From Cupriavidus sp. BIS7 (lineage in GTDB: Bacteria; Pseudomonadota; Gammaproteobacteria; Burkholderiales; Burkholderiaceae): a stretch of 64,000 bases of DNA. How positions within the stretch are numbered: position 1 is the first letter of the stretch; each line of letters opens with the position of its first letter. The notes below the pieces were generated by a model. That model was not told the origin of the DNA. It did no database searches and saw only the letters and a program-made list of their open reading frames with translations. This document shows positions 34,776 to 44,519 of this stretch, one piece after another. The stretch is taken from the NCBI RefSeq assembly GCF_000292345.1, contig NZ_ALOU01000009.1, forward strand, positions 124,001-188,000, written 5' to 3'. Position numbers and translations under genes: made by a program.

Positions 34776-35822
34776 TCACTGGACCGGCTCTGCCTCAGGA
34801 AAGCTCCACTTTCCAGTGAGAATTTCGGCGCGAGGACGGTAGAGCCTGACCATGTAGTTCCAACCCTTCATTGTCGGAAGGCAATTCGGAAGCTTGCCGT
34901 CGCAACCTCCAAACTGAATGTTGATGGCTCCATTCGCACTCTTGCGTGCCGTGATGTTGTTGAGCGAATAGGCTCCCAGTTTGTTGGGTTCAAAGTAGCC
35001 CTTTTCGTTGTACACCGTGACGGACCAGAACCCATCGACCGGCACATCCTTGACGCTCAACCGGTAGGTTGTTGTGCCGTCATTCCTGCCAGGCGTGACA
35101 TTAAGGTAAAGGGCATCTTTCTCGGGAGACCCTCCCCAGCCCATCGCCGTTCCAAGCAAATGCCTGATTGGATCGACCTCGCTCTTGGCACCAAACATGC
35201 GTCTGGTGTCAGGGACAGTGCTGGCAAGTGCGAGCAGTGAATTGCGGACTTCCGTCAAACTCTTCTGGTCCCAGTTTGGAACGTCGAAGGTCCCACCGTG
35301 CTCCTGGTGCACTTTGAGCGCATCCTGCAACACGTGAGCTTGCGCAACATCCTTCGGGTCTTGTGGATCGATCAGTGTGCGGACTCCCACCATGACATAC
35401 CGGGTGCCGACGTTCTCGCGTGTCAAGACTTGCTGTCCTGGCGCATACGTCTGAAGCGGTGTGTAGTGGTCCTCGTTTACGACCTGCATTGACATCAGTC
35501 GCCCGCCCGGGTCAGGAAGCGTAATGGTGACAGGCCCTGCATCAAGGTCGAACACCGCAAGCGACATCAGAGTGTCCCGGTTCATGCGGACGACGTTCTG
35601 TTCCTCCACGCGAGTCGGTTCGCGGCGATGCACGAATTTTCCAAATGCACCTACCTTTACCTTGGCGGCAAAGTAGTGATCCGTCTCCGCACGCGCGTAG
35701 TTTTCAACAGTCACTGGCTTCAGGTCCTGCGCCAGTGCGCCGTGAACACCGGAGGCAACGATGCCAGCGGCCAGACAGATACGGGCGATGCGAAACACCC
35801 GGCGATGCGAATCGGTATGCAT
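34776..35822 (-). CDS. Secreted DUF1254/DUF1214 domain protein
   Basis: A 348-residue exported protein; the signal peptide ends in GVHGALAQ (about residue 31). The N-terminal half (VENYARAETDHYFAAKV ... EQNVVRMNRDTLMSLAVFDL) is DUF1254-like. The C-terminal half is DUF1214-like (VDGFWSVTVYNEKGYFEPN, YSLNN, then NCLPTMKGWNYMVRLYRP). The family's biochemical function is not settled. It seems to be a single-gene unit, with the LuxR remnant following it. Confidence 0.88.
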   Translation of the reverse strand: MHTDSHRRVFRIARICLAAGIVASGVHGALAQDLKPVTVENYARAETDHYFAAKVKVGAFGKFVHRREPTRVEEQNVVRMNRDTLMSLAVFDLDAGPVTITLPDPGGRLMSMQVVNEDHYTPLQTYAPGQQVLTRENVGTRYVMVGVRTLIDPQDPKDVAQAHVLQDALKVHQEHGGTFDVPNWDQKSLTEVRNSLLALASTVPDTRRMFGAKSEVDPIRHLLGTAMGWGGSPEKDALYLNVTPGRNDGTTTYRLSVKDVPVDGFWSVTVYNEKGYFEPNKLGAYSLNNITARKSANGAINIQFGGCDGKLPNCLPTMKGWNYMVRLYRPRAEILTGKWSFPEAEPVQ

Positions 35823-36057
35823 TTTTTGGCTATCCCTCCAGAGTCAGGTTGAAGAAACTCGAATGTGCGGTGCGACTGCACTTCGCCAACAGGACTTTCT
35901 GCACAGGAGCAAGTTAGCGGGCGACAAAGCGAAGCCGCTGGCAATCCGGGACTCTGACATGACATTTCGGGACATTGAGGGAAAACGCGAGGTTTGCCCG
36001 GCGTGGCCATGCCTGACGCCTACCTGACCACGGCCCTTTCAAAGGGCGCTGGCTTGA

Positions 36058-37080
36058 CTACCTGCCCCTGTTCCGGCTGGATGGCCCGGCCGGGAGATCA
36101 GCGGTTGCGCCCTCGCGAAATTTCGCATCCTGCATCAGGTCCGCCAATCCCTGGCAGACGGCGACCACCCCCGGCGAGTCCGCCGTGTCGTCGCGCGTTA
36201 CGAACACCGTACGTCCGGGCGCGAACCAGGCGTCGTGGCGAACCTGCCGCACCATGCCGAGACGTGCATAGTGCCGCACGGCGCTCTCGGGCGCGAGCGT
36301 CAGCAGGTCACTGCTGGCGACCATGCAAAGGTTGGTGTGGAACGAGAAGGACTCGATTTTCGGCTGCGGCGGCACGACGCCTGCGTCAAGGAACGGCATT
36401 TCGAACAACGTGCGCGTATGGGCCCCGCGTGGAGTGATCACCCAGTCGTATTCGCGCAGGTCGGAAAGTTCGATCTTGCGCTTGCGTGCGACCGGATGGT
36501 CCAGCGCGCACGCGATGGAGAGACGCTCCTCCCACAGCGGCGTAACCCGCATCTCGCGGGAGATGCCTGCCTCCAGACTGCTGCCAACGCGCCCTATCAC
36601 GCAGTCGAGCTCGCCTCGATCGAGCAAGCCGAGCAGTCCGCCAACCGTGGATTCCTGAATCACAAGGTGCGGACAGTCCGGCCGTGCGGTCAGCTTGGCG
36701 AGCAGCATCGGCAAGGCTACGACGCCGACCAGCGGCAGGATGCCAAGGCGGACCACTGGCACCGGCGGCGCGGTGTTGATGGCCTCCATCGCGGCGGTCA
36801 GCGCATTGAGGGCAACCCGCAAGCGTCCGAGTGCGAGTTGCCCGGCCGGCGTCAGCGTCGCGCCGCGCGTCGTGCGCGCGACCAGTTTCGCGCCAAAGAC
36901 CAGTTCGAGTTCCTGCAGCATCTTGGTTGCGGCGGGCTGGCTAAGCGCGAATTGCGCCGCGGCGCCCGACAGCGAGCCGTGCGCTTCGATCATTTCCAGA
37001 AAGCGCAGGTGGCGGATGCGCAGCCGATCAAGGCGCGCGGCCAGCCGTGCCTGCCGCGTGCCAGGCGTGTTGTCGGTCAT
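36058..37080 (-). CDS. LysR-family transcriptional regulator
   Basis: A 340-residue LysR protein with helix-turn-helix GSLSGAAAQFALSQPAATKMLQELE and an effector domain beginning near VVRLGILPLVGVV. It resembles the GbpR/PcaQ-like group whose HTH starts later than usual (RLRIRHLRFLEMIEAHGS). It is divergent from the Bug-type gene at 37183, with a 102-bp AT-richer gap between them, so it most likely controls that gene and the CoA-transferase after it. Confidence 0.92.
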   Translation of the reverse strand: MTDNTPGTRQARLAARLDRLRIRHLRFLEMIEAHGSLSGAAAQFALSQPAATKMLQELELVFGAKLVARTTRGATLTPAGQLALGRLRVALNALTAAMEAINTAPPVPVVRLGILPLVGVVALPMLLAKLTARPDCPHLVIQESTVGGLLGLLDRGELDCVIGRVGSSLEAGISREMRVTPLWEERLSIACALDHPVARKRKIELSDLREYDWVITPRGAHTRTLFEMPFLDAGVVPPQPKIESFSFHTNLCMVASSDLLTLAPESAVRHYARLGMVRQVRHDAWFAPGRTVFVTRDDTADSPGVVAVCQGLADLMQDAKFREGATADLPAGPSSRNRGR

Positions 37081-37182
37081 AGCAAAACGTGATGACTAGA
37101 TCGAGAACTAATAATTTACAGGAAAGTTTATCGCTCTCACAATCGGCTCCATCTGTCCACATAACGACAAGGAGACGACGCA

Positions 37183-38184
37183 GTGCGCACGACAAGATTC
37201 CTTCTGGCCCGGCTGGGCCTGGTGGTCGCCGTTGCCGGTCTTTCCTGCACGGCGGCAACGGCGGCCCCGGCTGCCGAGAGTACGTTCCCTACCCGACCAA
37301 TCCGGCTGATCGTTCCCTACGCAGCCGGCGGCGGCCCCGACATCCAGGCGCGCAAGCTGGCGGAAGTTGCCGGGCGCGAACTGGGGCAGCCGCTGGTGGT
37401 TGAGAACAAGGTTGGCGCGGGTGGCATCCTGGCGGCCGAGTACGTCGCACAACAACCGGCAGACGGCTACACCCTGATGCTCGGCGCCTCCACACACATC
37501 ACGCAGAAGCTGCTTCAGCCGTCAGTCAGGTTCGACCCGATGACGAGTTTCACCCACATCATCCGGTCAGGGTTCAGCCCGCAGGTAATGCTCGTGAAGG
37601 ACGACGCGCCGTATCGCACGGTCGCTGACGTAGTGCAGGCCGCGCGCAAGGCACCCGGATCACTGAACTACGCGTCGGGCGGAATCGGCAGTGCAGCTCA
37701 TCTGGCGGGTGCGGCATTTGCCAATGCGGCAGGGGTCGATCTCGTTCATGTGCCGTACAAGGGCTCGGTCGAGATCGTGCCGTCACTGATCAGGGGCGAT
37801 GCCACGGTCGGCTTTTCGATCGCGTCGACCGCCATTCCGCAATTGCAGAACCACTCGGTGCGGGCTCTGGCGGTGACGTCGGCGCGGCGGCTCGCTGGCA
37901 TGCCGCAGGTACCAACGCTGAACGAGGCGCTGGGCCGCAAAGATCTGGCGCTGGACGCATGGCTGGGCATCTGGGCACCCGCGGGTCTGCCGAAGCCTGT
38001 CGTCGCCCGGCTGCATGCTGCTTTCCTGAAGGCACTCAACGATCCCGCCGTGCGCGACTTCTATAACAGTGCCGGCACGGTCATCGACACCACGCCGACC
38101 CCGGAAGCGTTCGACCGCTTCATTGCCGACGAAACGGTCAAGTATCGCCGTATCGTCGAACAGAGCCATATCACGTTGCAGTGA
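37183..38184 (+). CDS. Bug/TctC-family periplasmic binding protein
   Basis: A 333-residue protein starting at GTG with AAGGAGA upstream. The signal peptide ends in TAATAAPAAES. The tripartite tricarboxylate receptor signature follows: FPTRPIRLIVPYAAGGGPD, then LGQPLVVENKVGAGG and the ADGYTLMLG strand. Such proteins bind carboxylates in the periplasm and are greatly expanded in Bordetella and Cupriavidus. No TctA/TctB membrane genes are nearby. It shares an operon with the CoA-transferase 8 bp downstream. Confidence 0.93.
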   Translation: MRTTRFLLARLGLVVAVAGLSCTAATAAPAAESTFPTRPIRLIVPYAAGGGPDIQARKLAEVAGRELGQPLVVENKVGAGGILAAEYVAQQPADGYTLMLGASTHITQKLLQPSVRFDPMTSFTHIIRSGFSPQVMLVKDDAPYRTVADVVQAARKAPGSLNYASGGIGSAAHLAGAAFANAAGVDLVHVPYKGSVEIVPSLIRGDATVGFSIASTAIPQLQNHSVRALAVTSARRLAGMPQVPTLNEALGRKDLALDAWLGIWAPAGLPKPVVARLHAAFLKALNDPAVRDFYNSAGTVIDTTPTPEAFDRFIADETVKYRRIVEQSHITLQ

Positions 38185-38191
38185 GGCAGAC

Positions 38192-39301
38192 ATGAATCCC
38201 ACGGAACTCCCTTTCGCCCCGCTGAGCGGCATCCGCGTGCTCGACTTCTCCCACGTCATCGCCGGGCCGCTTGCAACCTTCTACCTGGCGCAACTCGGCG
38301 CCACGGTCATGAAGATGGAAAACGCCAATGGCGGGGATGTCATGCGCCGCACCGAGAAGGGCCGGCAAGGCTTCGTCGCGCTGAATGCCGGCAAGCAAAG
38401 CCATGTGGTCGATCTCGGCAACCCGGAGGACCTCGCCCGGGCGCTGGAGCTTGCTGCGACCTGCGACGTGGTGGTCGACAACCTGCGCCCCGGCGTGCTG
38501 GAGCGCTTCGGACTCGGTTTCGAGGCGATCCGGGCGCTCAATCCAAAAGTCGTGTACTGCACGATCTCGGGCTATGGCCGCGCCAGCGCGGACGTGGCCG
38601 GCCGGGCCGCCTACGACCACGTGATCCAGGCCGCCACCGGCATGACTTTCATGGCCGGCACCGAAGACGATCCGCCGATCAAGACCGGATTTCCGGTGGT
38701 CGATTCAGCAACAGGCATGCAGGCTGCGCTGGCGATCCTGGCCGGGCTGCGCGAGCGGGACCGCAAGGACTGCGCTGTACAACTGGATGTGTCGATGACG
38801 GGTGCGGCGATGCAGCTGATGTATTCGTTCGCGTGCGAGGCGCTGACCAGCGGCACGTCACCGGCGCGGGTCGGCAATCAAGGCTATTCGGGCAGCCCCA
38901 CCGCCGATTTCTTCGCCACGCGCAACGGCTGGATCGCGCTCGGCGCCAATACTCCGCGCCAGTTGATGCGGCTGCTGGAAGTCCTCGACCTGCAGCACGT
39001 GGCAGTTGATCCGGCCTTCTTCGCGGAGCCGCTGGACCCGGACTCTCCGGTATCCTTCGTACGCTCGGTCGATCCGGCCAGGCTCAAAGCCGTGCTGGCC
39101 GAACGCCTGAAGACGCTGGAGTCGGAAGACCTCGAACGCCGCCTCGCCCCGCTCGGCGTACCCGCCGCCCGACTGCGCAAGCTGGGCGAGTTCGCCACCG
39201 AAGCCATGCAGAGCGGTTGGCTGTCGACCGTCGAACTACAGGCCGATGATGCTACGGTGATCTCGCCGGGCCTCGGCTTTGGCGCGCGGGCGCACTGCTG
39301 A
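38192..39301 (+). CDS. CaiB/BaiF-type (class III) CoA-transferase
   Basis: A 369-residue CoA-transferase with the N-terminal signature IRVLDFSHVIAGPLATFYLAQLGATVMKME and the catalytic aspartate region AAYDHVIQAATGM. The start is ATG at 38192, 7 bp after the binding-protein stop, so the two are co-transcribed. The pair suggests uptake and CoA activation of one organic acid under control of the divergent LysR. Confidence 0.92.
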   Translation: MNPTELPFAPLSGIRVLDFSHVIAGPLATFYLAQLGATVMKMENANGGDVMRRTEKGRQGFVALNAGKQSHVVDLGNPEDLARALELAATCDVVVDNLRPGVLERFGLGFEAIRALNPKVVYCTISGYGRASADVAGRAAYDHVIQAATGMTFMAGTEDDPPIKTGFPVVDSATGMQAALAILAGLRERDRKDCAVQLDVSMTGAAMQLMYSFACEALTSGTSPARVGNQGYSGSPTADFFATRNGWIALGANTPRQLMRLLEVLDLQHVAVDPAFFAEPLDPDSPVSFVRSVDPARLKAVLAERLKTLESEDLERRLAPLGVPAARLRKLGEFATEAMQSGWLSTVELQADDATVISPGLGFGARAHC

Positions 39302-39319
39302 CGCCTGCTGAAGAACTGT

Positions 39320-39345
39320 AAAAAAGCCCGCCGATTGGCGGGCTT
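39320..39345 (-). terminator. Rho-independent terminator of the MDR gene
   Basis: GCCCGCC (39326-39332) and GGCGGGC (39337-39343) form a perfect 7-bp stem with a GATT loop, extended by A-T pairs. Read on the minus strand it is followed by six T residues, so it mainly stops transcription of the minus-strand dehydrogenase gene, but it lies between convergent genes and may serve both. Confidence 0.85.
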
Positions 39346-39379
39346 GACGTGATTACTGCACACACTCCCAACCGGCTCA

Positions 39380-40387
39380 TCAGAAAGACAAGCAGACTTT
39401 GCCGAAGTGCCGGCCCGCCGCCTGGTGGGCGAACGCGTTTGCGATGTCATCAAGCGGAAACGTGCAGTCAATCACAGGCTTGAGGCCGGTTGCGTCGATC
39501 GCGCGGATCATGTCGACCTGGTGCTTCCGGCTGCCGACAATCAGGCCCTGCAGCCGCTGGTGGCGGCGCATCAGTTCGCGCGTAGGCACCGTGCCGGCTC
39601 CGCCGGTCAAGGCCCCGATCAGGGCGATGTGACCGCCGATCCTGCACGCACGGATCGACTCCCCTAGCGTACCCGGGCCTCCAACTTCGACGACGTGATC
39701 GACGCCACGGCCGTTCGTGAATTCGAGGACCTTCGTGGCCCAGTCAGCATCGCGCTTGTAGTTGATGATGTGATCGGCACCAAGCGCTACGGCCCTCTCC
39801 AGCTTTTCGTCTGACGAGGAGGTTGCAATCACCGTTGCCCCCATCTGTTTGGCAAACTGCAGTGCGAAGATTGAAACGCCGCCGGTCCCCTGAACAACGA
39901 TCGTGTCACCGGCCTTCAGCGCACCATCGACAACCAAGGCGCGCCATGCGGTCAGACCTGCCGTGGTCAACGTGGCCGCCTCTTCCGCGCTGTAGCCTCG
40001 CGGCGCGTGCGTGAACCATTGCGCGGGACGCACGACGGCCTCGCGGGCATATCCATCGACGCCGTCGCCCGGCGTGGTCGAGAAATCGGCAAGTGTGGGG
40101 CCGCCGTCGAGCCAGTATGGAAAGAATGTCGATACGACCGCGTCACCGACCGCGAATTCGGTTACCCCTTCCCCGATCGCTTCTACGACACCTGCGCCAT
40201 CCGACATCGGAATCCGGCCGTCTTCAGTAGGCAGGCGTCCTGAAACGACGCCGAGGTCGTGGAAGTTGAGTGAACTCGCGTGGATGCGGACGCGAACTTC
40301 GCCCGGTGCCGGTGCGCCGGGATCAGGAAGCTCTGCGCGGTTGAGATGTTCCAGTCCACCGGGACTGCGCAAGGTAATGCCTTTCAT
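39380..40387 (-). CDS. Zinc-type/quinone-oxidoreductase-like alcohol dehydrogenase (MDR)
   Basis: A 335-residue medium-chain dehydrogenase/reductase. The GroES-like domain has SSLNFHDLGVVSGRLP and the cofactor fold has VQGTGGVSIFALQFAKQMGATVIATSSS, probably binding NADP. The structural zinc cysteines of classical alcohol dehydrogenases are missing, which favours the quinone-oxidoreductase-like branch. It is monocistronic, ending in a clear terminator. The substrate is unknown. Confidence 0.9.
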   Translation of the reverse strand: MKGITLRSPGGLEHLNRAELPDPGAPAPGEVRVRIHASSLNFHDLGVVSGRLPTEDGRIPMSDGAGVVEAIGEGVTEFAVGDAVVSTFFPYWLDGGPTLADFSTTPGDGVDGYAREAVVRPAQWFTHAPRGYSAEEAATLTTAGLTAWRALVVDGALKAGDTIVVQGTGGVSIFALQFAKQMGATVIATSSSDEKLERAVALGADHIINYKRDADWATKVLEFTNGRGVDHVVEVGGPGTLGESIRACRIGGHIALIGALTGGAGTVPTRELMRRHQRLQGLIVGSRKHQVDMIRAIDATGLKPVIDCTFPLDDIANAFAHQAAGRHFGKVCLSF

Positions 40388-40664
40388 TGAAGCAACTCCT
40401 GGTCGATTAACGTAACGAGCATCCGTGATGTGGTATCAGCGCCGTGCTGACAAGGCACGCCGGCGATTGTCCGATCGTATGTCGATAATCGCAAGAAGGT
40501 AGCGATCAATGCGCCCCGACAGCAAGCGTGGCTGCGCAGTTGGAGTCACGTTATCTGTTATGGGGCTGCCGAAGAGCTGGAAATCGCCAGGGACGTCGGC
40601 GCGTTGCCGGACCGGGAAGGCGGCGAAGGCGGGGAAAGACGCGGCCGTGCGCCTATAATCCGGC

Positions 40665-42068
40665 ATGACTTCTTCCTCCCCCACCTCATTCGCCACGCTG
40701 CCGCTGTCCGCGGCCATGCAGGCCACCCTTGCCCAGCTTGGCTATGACGCCATGACGCCGATCCAGGCTGCCAGCCTGCCGCTCGCGCTGGCTGGTCACG
40801 ACCTGATCGCCCAGGCCCGCACTGGCAGCGGCAAGACCGCTGCGTTCGCGCTCTCCCTGCTGCACCGCCTGGATCCGCGTCCGCTCGACGTACAGGCGCT
40901 GGTGCTCTGCCCCACGCGCGAACTGGCCGATCAGGTTACACAGGAGATCCGTCGCCTCGCCCGCGCCGAGGACAACGTCAAGGTACTGACGCTCAGCGGC
41001 GGCTCGCCGATCCGGCCGCAGGTGGATAGCCTTGTTCATGGTGCACACGTTGTTGTTGGAACGCCGGGTCGCATCATCGATCACCTTGATCGCGGAAGCC
41101 TGAATATCGACACGATCAACACGCTTGTTCTCGATGAGGCCGACCGCATGCTGGACATGGGCTTTCACGACGACATCTCCTTCATTGCCAGCCACGCGCC
41201 GAAGGACCGGCAGACGTTGCTGTTCTCGGCCACCTATCCGGCTGCCATCGACAAGCTCGCCCATCGCTTCCTGCGCCAGCCGAAGACCGTGAAGGTGGAG
41301 GAGGCGCACGACGCCGCCACCATCACCCAGCGCTTCTACGAAGTGGAGGACGACGCGCGGCTCAACGCCGTCGGCCTGTTGCTCGACCATTTCCGCCCGG
41401 CCACCAGCCTTGCCTTCTGCAATACGAAAGCGCGTTGTCGCGATCTGGCCGACCTGCTTCACGCGCAGGGCTATTCCGCGCTTGCGCTGCATGGCGATCT
41501 GGACCAACGCGAGCGCGATCAGGTGCTGGTGCAGTTTGCCAACCGGAGTTGCTCGGTACTGGTGGCCACCGACGTGGCCGCGCGCGGGCTCGACATCGCT
41601 CAACTGGAAGCCGTGATCAATGTCGACGTCACGCCGGACCCCGAGGTGCATGTCCACCGCGTCGGCCGCACCGGGCGTGCCGGCGAGGCGGGCTGGGCCT
41701 TCAGCCTGGTCAGCCTTGACGAAATGGGTCGCGTGGGCAACATCGAACAGCATCAGGGCGGCGAATTCGAGTGGCATGCGCTCGAAGAACTGACGCCGTC
41801 AGGCGGCGCACGCCTGCTGCCGCCGATGGTCACGCTGCAGATGCTGGGCGGGCGCAAGGAGAAGATCCGGCCCGGCGACATCCTCGGCGCGCTGACAGGC
41901 GATGCTGGCTTCACGAAGGAACAGGTCGGCAAGATCAGCGTGATGGAGATGTCGACCTATATCGCCGTGGACCGCGCCATTGGGCGCGAGGCGGTGAAGC
42001 GGCTGAACGAAGGCAAGGTGAAGGGCCGCAAGGTAAAAGTGAGAATGCTGACGACCGACCAGCGGTAA
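40665..42068 (+). CDS. dbpA: ATP-dependent RNA helicase DbpA
   Basis: A 467-residue DEAD-box helicase with the Q motif (YDAMTPIQ), motif I ARTGSGKT, Ia PTRELA, II DEAD, III SAT, V ATDVAARGLDI and VI HRVGRTGR. After residue ~390 a DbpA-type RNA-binding domain follows (LQMLGGRKEKIRPGDILGALTG...MSTYIAVDRAIGREAVKRLN). DbpA acts in 50S ribosome assembly by binding hairpin 92 of 23S rRNA. This is one of the few housekeeping genes in the window. Confidence 0.95.
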   Translation: MTSSSPTSFATLPLSAAMQATLAQLGYDAMTPIQAASLPLALAGHDLIAQARTGSGKTAAFALSLLHRLDPRPLDVQALVLCPTRELADQVTQEIRRLARAEDNVKVLTLSGGSPIRPQVDSLVHGAHVVVGTPGRIIDHLDRGSLNIDTINTLVLDEADRMLDMGFHDDISFIASHAPKDRQTLLFSATYPAAIDKLAHRFLRQPKTVKVEEAHDAATITQRFYEVEDDARLNAVGLLLDHFRPATSLAFCNTKARCRDLADLLHAQGYSALALHGDLDQRERDQVLVQFANRSCSVLVATDVAARGLDIAQLEAVINVDVTPDPEVHVHRVGRTGRAGEAGWAFSLVSLDEMGRVGNIEQHQGGEFEWHALEELTPSGGARLLPPMVTLQMLGGRKEKIRPGDILGALTGDAGFTKEQVGKISVMEMSTYIAVDRAIGREAVKRLNEGKVKGRKVKVRMLTTDQR

Positions 42069-42093
42069 CTTGCCACTGCCGTAGCACGCTTGC

Positions 42094-42122
42094 TCGCCGG
42101 ATGCGCCCCGCCAATCCGGCGA
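42094..42122. terminator. Hairpin between convergent dbpA and YdeI-like genes
   Basis: TCGCCGGAT (42094-42102) and ATCCGGCGA (42114-42122) form a perfect 9-bp stem with an 11-nt loop, 25 bp after the dbpA stop. No T-tract follows, so termination is plausible but may be Rho-assisted. Confidence 0.45.
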
Positions 42123-42149
42123 CTTGCTGCCCCTGCTGAACGCCCTGAT

Positions 42150-42719
42150 CTAGGGATGAAAGGTTTCGCCTCGGGTCAGCATGCCGATGAACTCCTCGAT
42201 CTTGCGCTTCCGTGTTGCCGGCATCCTGGCGTTATGTACCCGAAACAGGATGGCGTAGCGGTTGCGGCTGTTCAGCGTCGCAAAGAACGCGTTGGCTTTT
42301 GGATTGGCATCCAGTGCGGCCTGCAGATCCTCCGGTACAACCGCGTTGCTGGCGGACGCATACGCAGCCTCCCAGCGGCCGTCTTTCCTGGCTTTCTCGA
42401 TCTCCCGCATGCCAGATGGATGCATTCTTCCCGCGGCGATCAGCGCTTCGGCCCTGTCCTTGTTGAGCTTCGACCAGATACTTCTTGCGGAGCGCCGAGT
42501 GAAGCGTTGCAACCAGTACTCTTCACTTCCCGCCTGTTTTTGGCCATCGATCCAACCATGGCACAGGGCGCTTTCCAGCGCTTGTTCGTAAGTCAGGGTT
42601 GGCCGGCTGGCGCCTTTTTTGGCAAGGCGCAGCCATATTCCGGCGGAGGTACCGCCGTTTTGCGCCAGCCAGGCTTCCCATTCATTCTGGTCAAGGAATG
42701 TCAGATGCGGGTCAGTCAT
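42150..42719 (-). CDS. YdeI/OmpD-associated family protein
   Basis: A 189-residue protein starting at ATG 42719. Family features are EWEAWLAQNGGTSAGIWLRLAKKGA, LTYEQALESALCHGWIDGQ and RSIWSKLNKDRAEALI, with a C-terminal basic end (ARMPATRKRKIEEFIGML). Members are cytoplasmic and poorly characterised; some are linked to stress or antimicrobial-peptide tolerance. It appears to be a single-gene unit. Confidence 0.88.
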   Translation of the reverse strand: MTDPHLTFLDQNEWEAWLAQNGGTSAGIWLRLAKKGASRPTLTYEQALESALCHGWIDGQKQAGSEEYWLQRFTRRSARSIWSKLNKDRAEALIAAGRMHPSGMREIEKARKDGRWEAAYASASNAVVPEDLQAALDANPKANAFFATLNSRNRYAILFRVHNARMPATRKRKIEEFIGMLTRGETFHP

Positions 42720-42972
42720 GAAATGGCTCCGAACAGGCGAATTCGTAGTCGCTTCGAGTGGAAGCAGAGCTGTCAACCAGAACACGCTGGAAGACTGGAG
42801 ATTACCTCCTTATTGGAATACACAGTAGACCCATCACTTGCGTTTGCGCCCTAGTCCGAATTGACGTTGGCCTCCGAAATTCACCCATGTACGCTCCCAT
42901 TGGCGCCACATCGCGGGTGATTGTGAAAGCGCAGAGCAGTCGCCACGCGCCCAAACAGGAGGAGACCCCAAG

Positions 42973-43569
42973 ATGCCTTGCTACAGCCTGGACGGCCTGA
43001 CCCCAGTGGTCGATCCGACCGCCTATGTACACCCGACCGCAGTGCTGATTGGTGACGTAATCGTCGGCCCCGGCTGCTACGTCGGCCCGCTCGCGGCGCT
43101 GCGCGGCGACTTTGGGCGGATCATTCTGGAAGAGGGAGTGAACCTGCAGGACACCTGCGTCATACACGGCTTCCCTGGCAGCGACACTGTGGTCGAACGC
43201 CACGGCCACATCGGGCACGGCGCGGTGCTGCACGGCTGCCGTATCGGCGCTGATGCACTGGTGGGGATGAACGCGGTGGTCATGGACAATGCGCGCATCG
43301 GTGAGCGCTGTTTCGTCGCCGCTACGGCCTTTGTCAAGGCCGGTTTTGAGTGCCCTCCGCAGAGCCTGGTGATGGGATCGCCTGCCAGGGTGAAGCGCCA
43401 GCTTGGCGCACAGGAAATCGCCTGGAAACAGCGCGGCACCGCCGAGTATCAAACGTTGGCCAGGCGCTGCCTGGCCGGCCTGTTGGAGTGCGAGCCGCTG
43501 GCGGCAATGGAAGCCGACCGCCCACGTGTGCATGATTCGGGAATACGGCCCAAGAGCCCTGGCGGATAG
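42973..43569 (+). CDS. PaaY-like gamma-carbonic-anhydrase-family hexapeptide-repeat protein
   Basis: A 198-residue left-handed beta-helix protein with hexapeptide turns ([25 protein letters not shown]) and the metal-ligand histidines of the gamma-carbonic anhydrase fold (CVIHGF and [12 protein letters not shown]). The pattern fits PaaY/CaiE; PaaY hydrolyses stalled CoA adducts in phenylacetate catabolism. No other paa genes are present here, so the role is open. GGAGGAGACC precedes the ATG. Confidence 0.85.
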   Translation: MPCYSLDGLTPVVDPTAYVHPTAVLIGDVIVGPGCYVGPLAALRGDFGRIILEEGVNLQDTCVIHGFPGSDTVVERHGHIGHGAVLHGCRIGADALVGMNAVVMDNARIGERCFVAATAFVKAGFECPPQSLVMGSPARVKRQLGAQEIAWKQRGTAEYQTLARRCLAGLLECEPLAAMEADRPRVHDSGIRPKSPGG

Positions 43570-43578
43570 ACTTTCGCC

Positions 43579-43618
43579 CGCTCGGCGACATAGTCCATAT
43601 GGACTATGTCGCCGAGCG
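43579..43618. promoter_or_regulatory. 40-bp perfect palindrome between the PaaY-like and SDR genes
   Basis: CGCTCGGCGACATAGTCCAT (43579-43598) is followed immediately by its exact reverse complement. It begins 9 bp after the PaaY-like stop and lies 80 bp before the SDR start. As RNA it could form a hairpin but there is no T-tract, so it may be an operator, a Rho-assisted terminator or a processing site. Confidence 0.7.
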
Positions 43619-43697
43619 CGTGAGCAGAAACAATGCGCATGGCAGCCGCACCCGTCGCGGTTGCTCCACCAACCACGACGTCAAGGAGAGACAGCAA

Positions 43698-44495
43698 GTG
43701 ACGACTCAACACCCTGCCGACAACGACTATCGCGTAGCCTTGAACACTCCGGGCAGCAGTGTCGTGATTACCGGCGCCGCCTCCGGCATTGGCGAGGCTT
43801 GCGCGGAGGCGCTGGCCGCGATTGGCCGGCCGGTTGCCATCTGGGACATTCAGGAGGACAAGGCGCGCGCCGTCGCTGCGACGCTCGCCGAACGCTACGA
43901 TGTGCCCACCTTTGGGCTCGGCATTGATCTCCGGACACCCGCGGCCCTGGACGACGCGCTGGCCCGCACCCGCGCCGCCCTGCCCGCGCTCGGGGGCATG
44001 GTGCACGCTGCCGGCGTAGTGGACCAGAGCGGGATCGACGGCCTGACAGAGGCACGCTGGGATGCCGTACTTGATGTCAACCTGCGCGCCATGGCCCTGC
44101 TGGTGCAGGCCATGCTGCCCGACCTCCGTGCGCAACCCGGCGCGTCCGTCGTCGGCATCGCGTCGATCAATGCCACACTGGGCAACGGACTGATTCCGGC
44201 TTACTCCGCCTCCAAGGGCGGCCTGCTTTCGCTGGTGCGCTCGCTGGCGGATAGCCTGGGCCACGACGGCATTCGCATCAACGCCGTCTCCCCCGGCCAG
44301 ATCCACACGCCAATGCTGCAACCCGCCATCGACGCGCTGCCTCCAGGCACTTTCGAGCGCCGCATCCAGCTGGGCCGCCTTGGCACCCCCGCAGAGATCG
44401 GCCGCGTAGTCCGTTTCCTTCTGTCGAACGAAGCCAGCTATATCACTGGCACCGAGCTCGTCGTCGACGGCGGCAACATTCCCTCGCAGCGCTGA
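43698..44495 (+). CDS. Short-chain dehydrogenase/reductase
   Basis: A 265-residue SDR starting at GTG 43698 with AAGGAGAG upstream; a longer in-frame start at 43599 lies inside the palindrome and adds an unlikely basic N-terminus. The cofactor motif is TGAASGIGEA, the active site YSASKGG (YxxxK) follows a serine strand VVGIASINA, and the end TGTELVVDGGNIP is typical. It is probably in one unit with the PaaY-like gene. The substrate is unknown. Confidence 0.9.
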   Translation: MTTQHPADNDYRVALNTPGSSVVITGAASGIGEACAEALAAIGRPVAIWDIQEDKARAVAATLAERYDVPTFGLGIDLRTPAALDDALARTRAALPALGGMVHAAGVVDQSGIDGLTEARWDAVLDVNLRAMALLVQAMLPDLRAQPGASVVGIASINATLGNGLIPAYSASKGGLLSLVRSLADSLGHDGIRINAVSPGQIHTPMLQPAIDALPPGTFERRIQLGRLGTPAEIGRVVRFLLSNEASYITGTELVVDGGNIPSQR

Positions 44496-44519
44496 GTCGA
44501 AGCGTCAGTGCAGCCCGTC

